From the NCBI GenBank assembly GCA_045576455.1, contig JAZNGM010000025.1, positions 122,496-186,495 of the forward strand: a stretch of 64,000 bases of DNA. Direction: 5' to 3'. Origin of the DNA: RGIG4034 sp045576455. Its GTDB lineage: Bacteria; Bacillota; Clostridia; Lachnospirales; Lachnospiraceae. Shown here in pieces: positions 33,652 through 43,293 of this stretch. The notes under the pieces were generated by a model. The model did no database searches, was not told the DNA's origin, and worked only from the letters and a program-made list of their open reading frames with translations. A program made the position numbers and the translations under genes. Position 1 is the first letter of the stretch, and each line of letters opens with the position of its first letter.

Positions 33652-35025
33652 ATGGTATTTCATTCATTTAGATTCCTTATAATCTTTTTGCCGATAGCAG
33701 GTCTTGTTTTTTCTCTTATAAGACATTTTGATAATACCGATAAAAGAGTAATGGTCAAAGCTGTGCTTGCTGGAATCTCCATTGCTTTTTGTGCCCTGTC
33801 CGGATGGCAGTGTCTTGTGGCAATTTTGTTGTCTATCACCATAAATTATGCATTTTCGCTAAAGGTGAAAAGCAGAAAAGTACTTATTGCAGCCGCACTG
33901 TTTGTTAATATTTCAGCTTTGCTGGTGCTTAAAAGTATAGCCGGGGGTATGTATGCTCCGTTAGGAATATCTTTCTATACCTTTTCTCAGATAGGTTATC
34001 TTGTGGATTGTTACCGTGAAGATAACAAAACGGATTTTTTAGATTATGCAGTCGCTATTCTGTTTTTTTCAAAACTTGCAGAAGGACCTATCGTCAATGT
34101 TACGGCATTTACGAATGAAAATAATCCTGCCGCCCGCCATGAAAAAGAAGTGGTGTACCATAATATAAATGAAGGTTTTTCATTCCTTATACTGGGACTT
34201 TTAAAGAAGCTTGTTATAGCGGATGCCATTTCACGTTTTGCTAATACCGGTTTTTCAATGGAAGAGCTTGGCATTTGGGATGCATGGCTTTCCTCCGTTT
34301 CATATTCCATGGAACTGTATTTTGATTTTAGCGGTTATTGTGATATGGCCATTGGTATAGCGTTAATATTTATGGTTAAGCTGCCGCAAAATTTTAACAG
34401 TCCGTATAAAGCAAGGGATATTGATGATTTCTGGAAGAGATGGCATATGACTTTAACCGGATTTTTTACGAAATATCTGTATATTCCATTAGGCGGAAAC
34501 AGAAAAGGAAGAACACGTACTTATATTAATATCATGTTGGTATTTATTGTTAGTGGTTTGTGGCACGGCATTGGGATAACATTTCTTGTGTGGGGAGCCC
34601 TGCATGGAATATTTCTCCTCATCAACAAGGTATTTAAGGAAAAAATAGCTAAAATACCGTATTATATATCTATGCTGCTTACATTTGTTACGGTGAATGT
34701 TTTATGGGTGTTTTTTAGGGCGGAAAGTCTTTCGGGTGCCTTTAATGTCATAAAAGGGATGGTGAATGTTTCAACCCTCGGTGATTTCCTTACAACTCCT
34801 TATATGGAAGCTTTAAAAATGAGCTATCCGAAAAATAATACGATGGCGCTTTTGGTGCTGGTTATTGGAGTTATTATTGCCTTCTTTTGTAAGAATACTA
34901 ACGAGATTATTAAAAAGATTAAGCATTCGTATGTATGGTCAATATGTATGGCGGTATTGTTTATTGCATGTGTCTATATTATTTCAACTAAGAATGCAAC
35001 CTCGTCACTTTATTTTAACTTTTAA
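33652..35025 (+). CDS. MBOAT-family O-acyltransferase (AlgI/DltB-like)
   Basis: This 457-residue membrane protein contains the MBOAT core: YFDFSGYCDMAIGIALI, NFNSPYKARDIDDFWKRWHMTLTGFFTKYLYIPLGGNRKG (about residues 221-280) and the active-site His in VSGLWHGIGITFLVWGALHG. These enzymes move acyl groups across the membrane onto extracellular polysaccharides, as in alginate acetylation. AAAGGGTGG lies ahead of the ATG. The next gene encodes an SGNH-type partner, the usual two-component acylation arrangement. The polymer modified is unknown. Confidence 0.9.
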   Translation: MVFHSFRFLIIFLPIAGLVFSLIRHFDNTDKRVMVKAVLAGISIAFCALSGWQCLVAILLSITINYAFSLKVKSRKVLIAAALFVNISALLVLKSIAGGMYAPLGISFYTFSQIGYLVDCYREDNKTDFLDYAVAILFFSKLAEGPIVNVTAFTNENNPAARHEKEVVYHNINEGFSFLILGLLKKLVIADAISRFANTGFSMEELGIWDAWLSSVSYSMELYFDFSGYCDMAIGIALIFMVKLPQNFNSPYKARDIDDFWKRWHMTLTGFFTKYLYIPLGGNRKGRTRTYINIMLVFIVSGLWHGIGITFLVWGALHGIFLLINKVFKEKIAKIPYYISMLLTFVTVNVLWVFFRAESLSGAFNVIKGMVNVSTLGDFLTTPYMEALKMSYPKNNTMALLVLVIGVIIAFFCKNTNEIIKKIKHSYVWSICMAVLFIACVYIISTKNATSSLYFNF

Positions 35026-35052
35026 CCTTTAAATATTAAGAAAGGATTATCC

Positions 35053-36045
35053 GTGAAAGAAAAGAAGTACTTTATTGTTTTTTTGTCCGTTGTAGTAGTG
35101 CTTTTGCTCATGACGGCAGGAATAAATTTATATCTTGATTCGTATGGGATTTTCAGGGAGACTTATGAAAACCAGGTTTTGGAGCCCAATAAGAATTATG
35201 CCAAAACTAAGCATGTGATTGAAAATAAGGATGATTACAATTCCTTTTTATTCGGCTCTTCAAAAGTAGGACATATTGAAACCGACTTTGTGGAAAACAC
35301 GTTTTGTTATAATATGTGTTATTCGGAAGGTGTGCCGGCGGATTGGCTGGATACTATAAAGTCACTGCTTGAAAATGATGTTTATATAGAGATGGTAATG
35401 CTTGGACTGGATGATTTTTCGTTTACCATTGATCCAAAATCCCATCAGCATAACCTTTTGAGAATATATTACAGCCGGCTTAATTGGTATAATAAGTTTA
35501 AGTATTATATAATGCGAAATCCTTTTGATATCTATAATTATAAAACCGTTGTGAACATGATAGAAAAGCGTCCGTACTTTCTGGCAACGGATGATTTGCT
35601 GGGAACGGGAATTGCCTACGGTAATGATGAATATGTAGAGGCTAATTTGGAACAGCATATGAATGATCCGAAGTTTTTGAAGGGAACGGATTTCTTCCAA
35701 TTAGACAGGGTGGATGAAACTATTAAGGACATACAGGATATTATTAATTTGTGCGATGAAAAAGGAATCGAATTGATTATTTTCATAAATCCGATTCATG
35801 AAAAAACGTATGCACTGCACAGTGATATTACCGAACGTGCCAAAATAGAACTTGCAAAAATAACGGACTATTGGGATTTTTCGGGTAATAATTCCATAAA
35901 TACAAATAATTTCTATTGGTATGAGACCTCACATTACAGGCATAATGTCGGAAGAATGATTTTGGAACGTATTTATAATATTGATTGTGGAGTTGATACG
36001 CCAAAGGATTTTGGAGTATACGTAAACCATATTATCAATGAATAA
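35053..36045 (+). CDS. SGNH/AlgX-like partner of MBOAT acyltransferase
   Basis: This 330-residue protein has an N-terminal membrane anchor (about residues 7-26) and an extracytoplasmic domain. FLFGSSKVGHI (about residues 74-84) fits the block I Ser of SGNH hydrolases. Near the C-terminus, WYETSHYRHNVGRMIL (about 294-309) could supply the catalytic His, with Thr-Ser in place of the usual D-x-x-H Asp. Such proteins (DltD, AlgJ/AlgX type) finish the transfer of acyl groups begun by the MBOAT protein. The start is GTG at 35053 after AAAGGA. It ends at a strong terminator. Confidence 0.7.
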   Translation: MKEKKYFIVFLSVVVVLLLMTAGINLYLDSYGIFRETYENQVLEPNKNYAKTKHVIENKDDYNSFLFGSSKVGHIETDFVENTFCYNMCYSEGVPADWLDTIKSLLENDVYIEMVMLGLDDFSFTIDPKSHQHNLLRIYYSRLNWYNKFKYYIMRNPFDIYNYKTVVNMIEKRPYFLATDDLLGTGIAYGNDEYVEANLEQHMNDPKFLKGTDFFQLDRVDETIKDIQDIINLCDEKGIELIIFINPIHEKTYALHSDITERAKIELAKITDYWDFSGNNSINTNNFYWYETSHYRHNVGRMILERIYNIDCGVDTPKDFGVYVNHIINE

Positions 36046-36063
36046 AAGAGTAATAAAAAAGAA

Positions 36064-36117
36064 GAAAAAATACAGCAACTTTCATTTATATAGTACGATG
36101 AAAGCTGCTGTTTTTTG
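36064..36117. terminator. Terminator between convergent SGNH and PHP genes
   Basis: ACAGCAACTTTCAT pairs with ATGAAAGCTGCTGT around TTATATAGTACG. A-rich on the left and T-run on the right, so it may act in both directions. Confidence 0.85.
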
Positions 36118-36936
36118 CTATAAGCGTTTGTATTCCGGAAGGCGGTTTTCGAATACGGAGTAGTATTTGAAACCTATTTCTTTTAGCATCCCGCATATAA
36201 CGTCGAAACCGGATGCAATGTCTTTTGCGTTGTGTGCGTCAGAGCCGACAGTAATTATTTCACCACCCAGTTCAAAGTAACGTGCGATTATATCCTTGCA
36301 GGGATTTGGGGCATTAAGTGAACCAAAGAGATCACCGGTGTTTACTTCTATTCCTTTTTCCTTTGCCAACAACTTTTTTAATATCGTATCAATAAGGTCG
36401 CTGTAGTCAAAATAGGAATACGAGCTTCCCTTGGAAGGGCAGTAGCGGACAATATAATCAAGGTGTCCGTACACATCAAAGTTTGAGAAACAGTCAATGT
36501 TTGCAATGATACAATTGAAATATTCTTCCAGTGCTTCGCGCTCTGAGCGGCCTTCATAAAAAGCAGGATAGTAAGGGTCTTTGCCGTTACATATGTGTGA
36601 AGAACCTATAACAAAGTCAAACTCATGATTTTTAAGATAGATGAGATTTTCTCTTATTATTTCCGGCTGTAAACCAAGTTCTACACCAAACAGTATTTTA
36701 ATTTTATCTTCATACTGCGCACGATAGCGGAGCAAATCGTAAAGATAGGAGTCTGTATTTAATTCAAATATTCCTTCCGGTGTTTCTTCGGATACCGGAA
36801 AGTGTAAATCCATGTGCTCCGTAAAGGTCATGAATTTAAGTCCTTTTTTTATTCCTTCCTCAATCATATCCAACATTTTTTCGTCGGAATCTCCGGAGAA
36901 AGAGGAGTGTAAGTGCTGGTCAGCTAATATTGGCAT
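36118..36936 (-). CDS. PHP-domain phosphatase, histidinol-phosphatase (HisK) type
   Basis: This 272-residue protein starts MPILADQHLHSSFSGDS, the first PHP metal-binding motif (H-x-H), with TFTEHMDLHF, GVELGL, GSSHICNG, NFDVYGHLDYI and VGSDAH supplying the other metal ligands. The family HisK type cleaves histidinol phosphate in histidine synthesis, but no his genes are near, so another phosphoester substrate is possible. The start at 36936 follows GGAGG; upstream in-frame ATGs would give an unlikely hydrophobic extension. Confidence 0.82.
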   Translation of the reverse strand: MPILADQHLHSSFSGDSDEKMLDMIEEGIKKGLKFMTFTEHMDLHFPVSEETPEGIFELNTDSYLYDLLRYRAQYEDKIKILFGVELGLQPEIIRENLIYLKNHEFDFVIGSSHICNGKDPYYPAFYEGRSEREALEEYFNCIIANIDCFSNFDVYGHLDYIVRYCPSKGSSYSYFDYSDLIDTILKKLLAKEKGIEVNTGDLFGSLNAPNPCKDIIARYFELGGEIITVGSDAHNAKDIASGFDVICGMLKEIGFKYYSVFENRLPEYKRL

Positions 36937-37117
36937 AGTAACCTCCATTTCTAAGAAAATATTATTCATGAATACTTTACCATAAACTGTACAGAATTTA
37001 TATAAATTAATAATTAAAAACATCAAAAAGTGGAAAATGTGATAAATTCATAATTATTTATATTTTAGGCTTGTATTTTTGACATAAATTAGGTAAAATA
37101 ATCGTGCTGATAAAAAT

Positions 37118-37146
37118 TTGACAATCTAAAGTACTATTTTTAATAG
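37118..37146 (+). promoter_or_regulatory. gap promoter
   Basis: -35 TTGACA 37118-37123, 17-bp spacer, -10 TAATAG 37141-37146. A second TTGACA at 37079 has no well-placed -10. Confidence 0.6.
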
Positions 37147-37198
37147 TCGTAGATTGATTTCAAAAATATTTTTTTATTATTTTAGGAGGAACTAAAAA

Positions 37199-38200
37199 AT
37201 GGCAGTAAAAGTAGCAATCAATGGTTTTGGTCGTATCGGTCGTCTTGCTTTCAGACAGATGTTCGGTGCAGAGGGATATGAAGTAGTTGCAATCAACGAC
37301 TTAACAAGCCCAAAAATGTTAGCACACTTATTAAAATATGATTCAGCTCAGGGTAAATACGCTTTAGCTGATACAGTAAAAGCTGGCGAAGATTCTATCA
37401 CTGTTGATGGAAAAGAAATTAAGATCTACGCAAAGGCTAACGCAGCTGAACTTCCTTGGGGAGAAATCGGTGTAGACGTAGTATTAGAGTGTACAGGTTT
37501 CTACTGCTCTAAAGACAAAGCTTCTGCTCATATCGAAGCAGGTGCTAAGAAAGTTGTTATCTCTGCTCCAGCAGGAAACGACCTTCCTACAATCGTTTAC
37601 AATGTAAACCATGAGACATTAAAGGCTACAGATACAGTTATTTCTGCTGCATCTTGTACAACAAACTGTTTAGCACCTATGGCTAAAGCTCTTAATGACT
37701 TAGCAGGAATCAAATCAGGTATCATGAGCACAATTCATGCTTACACAGGAGATCAGATGATTCTTGACGGTCCTCAGAGAAAAGGTGATTTAAGAAGATC
37801 ACGTGCAGGTGCTATTAATATCGTTCCTAACTCAACAGGTGCTGCTAAAGCAATCGGTCTTGTTATTCCTGAACTTAACGGAAAGCTTATCGGTTCTGCA
37901 CAGCGTGTTCCTACTCCTACAGGATCAACAACAATCCTTGTAGCAACAGTAGAGAAGTCTGTAACTAAGGACGAAATCAATGCAGCTATGAAAGCAGCAG
38001 CTACAGAATCATTCGGATACAACGAAGATGAAATCGTATCAAGCGACGTAATCGGTATGACATATGGTTCATTATTTGATGCTACACAGACAATGGTTGG
38101 AGAAGACAACCTTGTACAGGTAGTTTCATGGTATGACAATGAGAACTCATACGTATCTCAGATGGTTCGTACAATTAAGTACTTCGCTGAATTAGCTTAA
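37199..38200 (+). CDS. gap: Glyceraldehyde-3-phosphate dehydrogenase
   Basis: This 333-residue glycolytic enzyme starts MAVKVAINGFGRIGRLAFRQM, the NAD-binding start. The catalytic Cys lies in SAASCTTNCLAP (about residue 152), followed by IHAYTGDQ and the SRAGAINIVPNSTGAAKAIG segment. AGGAGG precedes the ATG. Codon use is strongly biased (GCT, CTT, AAC, GGT), as in highly expressed genes. It is first in the gap-pgk-tpiA cluster. Confidence 0.98.
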   Translation: MAVKVAINGFGRIGRLAFRQMFGAEGYEVVAINDLTSPKMLAHLLKYDSAQGKYALADTVKAGEDSITVDGKEIKIYAKANAAELPWGEIGVDVVLECTGFYCSKDKASAHIEAGAKKVVISAPAGNDLPTIVYNVNHETLKATDTVISAASCTTNCLAPMAKALNDLAGIKSGIMSTIHAYTGDQMILDGPQRKGDLRRSRAGAINIVPNSTGAAKAIGLVIPELNGKLIGSAQRVPTPTGSTTILVATVEKSVTKDEINAAMKAAATESFGYNEDEIVSSDVIGMTYGSLFDATQTMVGEDNLVQVVSWYDNENSYVSQMVRTIKYFAELA

Positions 38201-38250
38201 TTATCTGTTGATAATAGCTTATAAGTGAATAGTTAATTCATGATCCTAGG

Positions 38251-38284
38251 ATGGGTCCGGTCTTTTGGATCGGACCCATTTTTA
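38251..38284 (+). terminator. Terminator-like hairpin between gap and pgk
   Basis: ATGGGTCCGGT pairs with GATCGGACCCAT, followed by TTTTT. pgk starts 33 bases later with no promoter in that gap, so it likely lets part of the transcription through. Confidence 0.85.
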
Positions 38285-38316
38285 AAATTATTAATATTTA
38301 TATGGAGGAATTAAAA

Positions 38317-39540
38317 ATGTCATTAAATAAAAAATCTGTTGATGATATTAATGTAAAAGGAAAACGCGTTCTTGTTAGATGCGATTTCAATGTACCTTTA
38401 AAAGAAGGAAAGATTACTGACGAAACACGTATCGTTGCAGCTCTTCCTACTATTAACAAATTATTAAACGATGGTGGTAAGGTTATTCTTTGCTCACATC
38501 TTGGTAAAGTTAAGAATGGTCCTAACGAAGGTGAATCACTTGCACCGGTAGCTGAAAGACTTTCAGAGAAGCTTGGTAAGAAGGTTACTTTCGTAGCTGA
38601 TTATAACGTAACAGGTGCTGATGCTACAGCAGCTGTAGACGCTATGAAAGAAGGAGATGTAGTATTACTTCAGAATACACGTTTCCGTGGTTCAGAAGAA
38701 ACTAAGAACGGCGAAGCATTCAGCAAAGAATTAGCTGATCTTTGTGATGCATATGTATGTGATGCATTCGGTTCTTCACACAGAGCACATGCTTCTGTTG
38801 CAGGTGTAACAGATGTTGTTCGTGCTAAAGGCGGTGACTGTGCAGTTGGTTACTTAATGCAGAAGGAAATCGATTTCCTTGGAAACGCAGTAGAAAACCC
38901 TGTAAGACCTTTCGTTGCTATCCTTGGTGGAGCAAAAGTTGCTGATAAGTTAAACGTTATCAATAACTTACTTGAGAAATGTGATACATTAATCATCGGT
39001 GGTGGTATGGCATTCACATTCTTAAAAGCAAAAGGATATGAAATCGGTAAATCACTTGTTGATGAAGAAAAAATTGATTACTGTAAGGAAATGATGGCTA
39101 AGGCTGAATCACTTGGCAAGCAGTTATTACTTCCTATCGATACAACAATCGCTGCAGGCTTCCCAAGCCCAATCGATGCAGAAATCGAAGTTTCTGTTGT
39201 TGATGCTGATAAGATCCCTGCTGATATGGAAGGACTTGATATCGGAACAAAGACTGCTGAATTATTCGCAGATGCAGTTAAGAACGCTAAGACAGTTGTA
39301 TGGAACGGACCTATGGGTGTATTTGAAAACCCTATCCTTGCAAAAGGTACAATTTCTGTAGCAAAAGCTCTTGCTGAAACAGATGCTACTACAATTATCG
39401 GTGGTGGTGACTCTGCAGCAGCAGTTAACCAGTTAGGATTCGCTGATAAGATGAGCCATATCTCAACAGGTGGTGGAGCATCACTTGAATTCCTTGAAGG
39501 AAAAGAACTTCCGGGCGTTGTTGCAGCAGATGATAAATAG
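38317..39540 (+). CDS. pgk: Phosphoglycerate kinase
   Basis: This is a 407-residue enzyme making ATP from 1,3-bisphosphoglycerate. Motifs: VRCDFNVPLKEGKITDETRI at the start, VADAFGSSHRAH-like CDAFGSSHRAHAS, GGAKVADKLNVI, and the C-terminal GGGDSAAAV nucleotide loop. TGGAGGA precedes the ATG at 38317. Codon use shows high expression. It lies between gap and tpiA. Confidence 0.97.
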   Translation: MSLNKKSVDDINVKGKRVLVRCDFNVPLKEGKITDETRIVAALPTINKLLNDGGKVILCSHLGKVKNGPNEGESLAPVAERLSEKLGKKVTFVADYNVTGADATAAVDAMKEGDVVLLQNTRFRGSEETKNGEAFSKELADLCDAYVCDAFGSSHRAHASVAGVTDVVRAKGGDCAVGYLMQKEIDFLGNAVENPVRPFVAILGGAKVADKLNVINNLLEKCDTLIIGGGMAFTFLKAKGYEIGKSLVDEEKIDYCKEMMAKAESLGKQLLLPIDTTIAAGFPSPIDAEIEVSVVDADKIPADMEGLDIGTKTAELFADAVKNAKTVVWNGPMGVFENPILAKGTISVAKALAETDATTIIGGGDSAAAVNQLGFADKMSHISTGGGASLEFLEGKELPGVVAADDK

Positions 39541-39765
39541 TCGCGATTAAGCGGAGCGAGAATAATTTTGAAACGAATGCGATATGCTTGCATAATTGCA
39601 TTCGATTTCAAAATTGTTTGAGGGCGCAACGCGCCCTCATGATTTGCGAAGCAAATTATGAGGCGGAGCTCGAAAGAGCGAGAATAATTTGCGAAGCAAA
39701 TTGTGAGGCGGAGCAAATTGTGAGGCGGAGAAGCCCCTGAATATATTTTTAAGGAGAATACCATA
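39541..39765. repeat. Repeat- and hairpin-rich spacer between pgk and tpiA
   Basis: It contains a 15-bp stem ATTTTGAAACGAATGC with GCATTCGATTTCAAAAT (39565-39614), a GC-rich stem GAGGGCGC-AAC-GCGCCCTC (39620-39638), and direct repeats of the ATTTGCGAAGCAAATT palindrome with TGAGGCGGAGC at about 39642 and 39688, plus a partial third copy at about 39715. It is richer in GC than its surroundings. No gene is seen. AAGGAG before tpiA is at its end. Confidence 0.85.
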
Positions 39766-40515
39766 ATGGCAAGAAGAAAAATTGTAGCCGGCAACTGGAA
39801 AATGAACATGACTCCAAGCCAGGCAGTTAAATTATGTGCTGAATTAAAAGATTTAGTAGTATCAGACGATGTTGATGTTGTTTACTGCGTTCCTGCAATT
39901 GATATCGTTCCTGTAGTAGAAGCAGTTAAGGGAACAAATGTTGCAGTAGGTGCAGAAAATATGTATTTTGAAGATAAGGGTGCTTTCACAGGTGAAATCT
40001 CAGCAGAAATGCTTGTTGATGCAGGTGTTAAGTATGTTATCATCGGACATTCAGAAAGACGTGATTACTTCAAAGAATGTGATTGCCTCTTAAATAAGAA
40101 GGTTAAGAAAGCATTTGAAGCAGGTCTTACACCAATCCTTTGCTGTGGTGAATCACTTGAGCAGAGAGAAATGGGCGTTACTATGGACTGGATCCGTTTC
40201 CAGATTAAGTCTGACCTTGTTGGTGTTACAGCAGATCAGGTTAAGACAATGGTTATCGCTTATGAGCCAATCTGGGCAATCGGTACAGGTAAAACAGCTA
40301 CAACAGAGCAGGCAGAAGAAGTATGTAAGGGAATCCGTGAGTGCATCGCTGAGATGTATGATGCAGCTACAGCAGAAGCAGTACGTATCCAGTACGGCGG
40401 ATCTGTAAATGCAGCTACAGCAGCTGAATTATTTGCACAGCCTAACATCGACGGTGGTCTTGTTGGTGGAGCATCTCTTAAAGCTGACTTTGGTAAAATC
40501 GTTAACTATAAATAA
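39766..40515 (+). CDS. tpiA: Triosephosphate isomerase
   Basis: This 249-residue enzyme interconverts dihydroxyacetone phosphate and glyceraldehyde 3-phosphate. Motifs: GNWKMN with the active-site Lys, IIGHSERRDYF with the catalytic His, and AYEPIWAIGTGKTAT with the catalytic Glu; the phosphate loop GGSVN and DGGLVGGASL close the sequence. AAGGAG precedes the ATG. Codon bias is strong, like gap and pgk. A terminator follows. Confidence 0.97.
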   Translation: MARRKIVAGNWKMNMTPSQAVKLCAELKDLVVSDDVDVVYCVPAIDIVPVVEAVKGTNVAVGAENMYFEDKGAFTGEISAEMLVDAGVKYVIIGHSERRDYFKECDCLLNKKVKKAFEAGLTPILCCGESLEQREMGVTMDWIRFQIKSDLVGVTADQVKTMVIAYEPIWAIGTGKTATTEQAEEVCKGIRECIAEMYDAATAEAVRIQYGGSVNAATAAELFAQPNIDGGLVGGASLKADFGKIVNYK

Positions 40516-40534
40516 GTTACTTTTAAAAGCATTC

Positions 40535-40574
40535 AAGAAACATTGCCATATATCGGCAGTGTTTCTTTTTTTTT
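40535..40574 (+). terminator. Terminator after tpiA
   Basis: AAGAAACATTGCC, loop ATATATC, GGCAGTGTTTCTT, then a long T-run. Confidence 0.9.
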
Positions 40575-40634
40575 ACCTTTTCGCCATAGGTTCATTGTGT
40601 TAAAATATAAGAATCATAAGTAAGGTGGTGAAAT

Positions 40635-43280
40635 ATGGACGTTTTAGTTGCGTTTTTTCTGTTAACACTTTCTGTGGTAGTGTTGATTAACGGAATTACA
40701 ATATTTGTACAGAAGAAAACATACCGTATGGCAAGAATTATGTTGTTATCTTCCATGAGTGGTGCTATGTGGATATTCGGATATGCATGGATGGGGCTGA
40801 CATATAATGAAGAACTTGCGTTAATATCTGCTTTGATAGCGGGAATGGGAATTGTCTGTTTTGTTTCCTGTGTAGTGCATTTTATATGCTTTATGGCTAA
40901 TTACAGCAGGTTGTTTACATGGACCACTTCTCTGGTAGTATTGCTGTCCGGCGGAGCGATAATCGTTTATTCATACTATACGGATTCGTTTGTTTTTGAA
41001 GCGACTAAAGTAGGATATAGTTTTACACATCAGAATCCTATTGTCTCTTATTTATTATGCGGCTATATAGTTATTGCTTTAATGGCATATTATCATGCTA
41101 TTTTTGTATGGTACGGAAAAGCAAAAAGAAAACGTGAAAAACGGATGATTAAAAACCTTTTCCCGATGGGCTTTTTTCTCGCTTTTTCAACAAGCTTTGA
41201 CGTAGTTTTACCGTATCTTACGAATGAACCTGTTTTGCCGATATGTTGTCTTGGTGCGTTCGTTACATATTTTTATATGTTGTTTATAAACAGAAGATTT
41301 GATGTGAATGACATTACTTCGGATAAATTTTCTAACTATATCTATATGGCAGTATCAACGCCTATTTTATTGTTTGATGATGAACTTAAACTAAGAATGG
41401 CAAATTCAAGTACATATTCTTTTTTTGGAACGGATAAAGAAAATATACAGGGCAAAGATTTTTTTGAATTGTTTGACAGTAATCTTACCGTACGTGAATT
41501 AAGGGAAAGAATAAATAAAAAGATAACCAAAATGGAAGATAATGCCAGTATTAACAATCAGGGTACGTATTGTTCGCTTCAAACGAATATTATTTATGAC
41601 GATTTTAATGAAGTTATTTGTTATATATGCTTCGTGTATGATACCACGGCAGAACATAAATATGTTGAGGAACTTAAAATAAGTAAAAAGGAAGCAGAGC
41701 AGGCTTACGTTGCAAAGAGTGCTTTCCTTGCCAATATGAGCCATGAAATCAGGACGCCGATGAATGCAATCATCGGAATGAGTGATTTGGTGCTTAGAAG
41801 TGAACTTAAGGAAGAACAGCGTGAACAAGTCCTGAATATAAAGTCGGCCGGTACATCGCTGCTTGGCATTATTAATGATGTGTTGGATATTTCTAAGATA
41901 GAATCCGGAAAGTACGAAATCATTAATGAAGAATATCAATTTCCTAAATTAATAAATGATATTACCAAGATTATTGATATAAGACTTGAAAAAAGCAATG
42001 TGGAATTCAAAGTAAGTATTGATCCGGCAATCCCAAGACGGATGATTGGCGATGAAGTACGCATTAAGCAGATTCTTATAAATATCATAGGAAATGCTGT
42101 TAAATTTACAAAAGAAGGATATATTTATTTAAAAGCGGAATGGAATTATGATTATCTGTTGCCTAAGCTTACTTTTTCCGTAACAGATACCGGAATAGGT
42201 ATTAAGGAAGAAGATCTGGATAAGTTGTTTGGTATTTTTAATCAGGTAGACACGAGAAAAAACCGTGCCGTGGAAGGTACGGGATTGGGACTTGCCATCA
42301 GTAAGCATCTTGCGGAAATGATGGGAGGTTGTATTGCAGTAGACAGTGTTTATGGAGAAGGCTCATCTTTTACCATAACGATTGAGCAGAAGAAAGCAGA
42401 CAATGAACCGATAGGTAAGGAAATTGTAAATCAGCTGATTGAACGTAAATATCATGTTGCGGATGATTACCGGGATGAACTTTTAGTAGTTAAGATGCCG
42501 GATGTAAGATTGCTTATTGTTGATGACAATGAAGTTAATCTGTTGGTAACCAAAGGTTTACTTGATATATATGAGATGCAGACGGATTTGGCGAAGTCCG
42601 GAAAAGAAGCAATCCAAATGATACTTGAACAGGAATATGACCTTGTATTTATGGATCATATGATGCCGGGATTGGATGGTGTCGATACAACGAAAATTAT
42701 CAGGGACCTTGACGGAGGAAGGTATAAAACATTACCTATTATTGCTTTAACCGCCAATGTCATGTCGGAGGTAAAAGAAGAGTTCAGAAATGCGGGAATG
42801 GATGATTTCTTAGGTAAGCCGATAGACCCTGTTGAACTTGACCATATTCTTCACAAGTGGATTAAGAAGAAAAACGATACGGATATTAATAAAAAACAGA
42901 CAACGTTTAATCCTTCCCCTATAGTTATAGAAGAAGCTATTGAAGGGATCAATATGCAGGAAGGTCTTCGGATAGTCGGTAATAACATGGATAATTACAG
43001 ACTTATATTGCAAACTTTTGTATCAGAGAATAGGGAGAAGCTGATTAATCTTATGAAAGTAAATAATGAGAATGTCCGTGTTTATATCGCTACCGTGCAT
43101 GCACTCAAAGGATCTACGGCGACAATTGGTGCGGATGGTTTATCTTCGTTGGCAAAAGAGCTTGAAGCCGCGGCTAAAAGCGGCGACATGGAATATGTAA
43201 GTCAACATACAGAGGAATTTGTAAGTAAGGTAGAAGTGTTGTTCCAAAATATTGAGAATTACCTCTCCAAGACGACGTAG
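40635..43280 (+). CDS. Hybrid histidine kinase (7TM sensor, HisKA, HATPase, receiver, HPt)
   Basis: This is an 881-residue multi-domain signalling protein. Order: N-terminal seven-helix membrane sensor of the 7TMR-HK type (about residues 1-220), a PAS-like domain (about 230-340), HisKA with His370 in ANMSHEIRTPMN, HATPase with IIGNAVKFTKEG, DTGIGI and GTGLGLAISK (about 475-600), a receiver with Asp674 in FMDHMMPGLDG (about 630-750), and an HPt domain with His822 in VHALKGSTATIG. A full phosphorelay sits in one chain but no output domain is present, so it must pass phosphate to a separate regulator. A candidate is the OmpR-type regulator at 59930, but that is a guess. The input signal is unknown. 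Confidence 0.9.
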   Translation: MDVLVAFFLLTLSVVVLINGITIFVQKKTYRMARIMLLSSMSGAMWIFGYAWMGLTYNEELALISALIAGMGIVCFVSCVVHFICFMANYSRLFTWTTSLVVLLSGGAIIVYSYYTDSFVFEATKVGYSFTHQNPIVSYLLCGYIVIALMAYYHAIFVWYGKAKRKREKRMIKNLFPMGFFLAFSTSFDVVLPYLTNEPVLPICCLGAFVTYFYMLFINRRFDVNDITSDKFSNYIYMAVSTPILLFDDELKLRMANSSTYSFFGTDKENIQGKDFFELFDSNLTVRELRERINKKITKMEDNASINNQGTYCSLQTNIIYDDFNEVICYICFVYDTTAEHKYVEELKISKKEAEQAYVAKSAFLANMSHEIRTPMNAIIGMSDLVLRSELKEEQREQVLNIKSAGTSLLGIINDVLDISKIESGKYEIINEEYQFPKLINDITKIIDIRLEKSNVEFKVSIDPAIPRRMIGDEVRIKQILINIIGNAVKFTKEGYIYLKAEWNYDYLLPKLTFSVTDTGIGIKEEDLDKLFGIFNQVDTRKNRAVEGTGLGLAISKHLAEMMGGCIAVDSVYGEGSSFTITIEQKKADNEPIGKEIVNQLIERKYHVADDYRDELLVVKMPDVRLLIVDDNEVNLLVTKGLLDIYEMQTDLAKSGKEAIQMILEQEYDLVFMDHMMPGLDGVDTTKIIRDLDGGRYKTLPIIALTANVMSEVKEEFRNAGMDDFLGKPIDPVELDHILHKWIKKKNDTDINKKQTTFNPSPIVIEEAIEGINMQEGLRIVGNNMDNYRLILQTFVSENREKLINLMKVNNENVRVYIATVHALKGSTATIGADGLSSLAKELEAAAKSGDMEYVSQHTEEFVSKVEVLFQNIENYLSKTT

Positions 43281-43293
43281 GAGAACAGGAAAG

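Noticed and set aside
39078..39809. Long minus-strand frame over pgk and the following spacer
   Set aside because: It is a shadow of the biased codons of pgk; pgk on the plus strand is complete.
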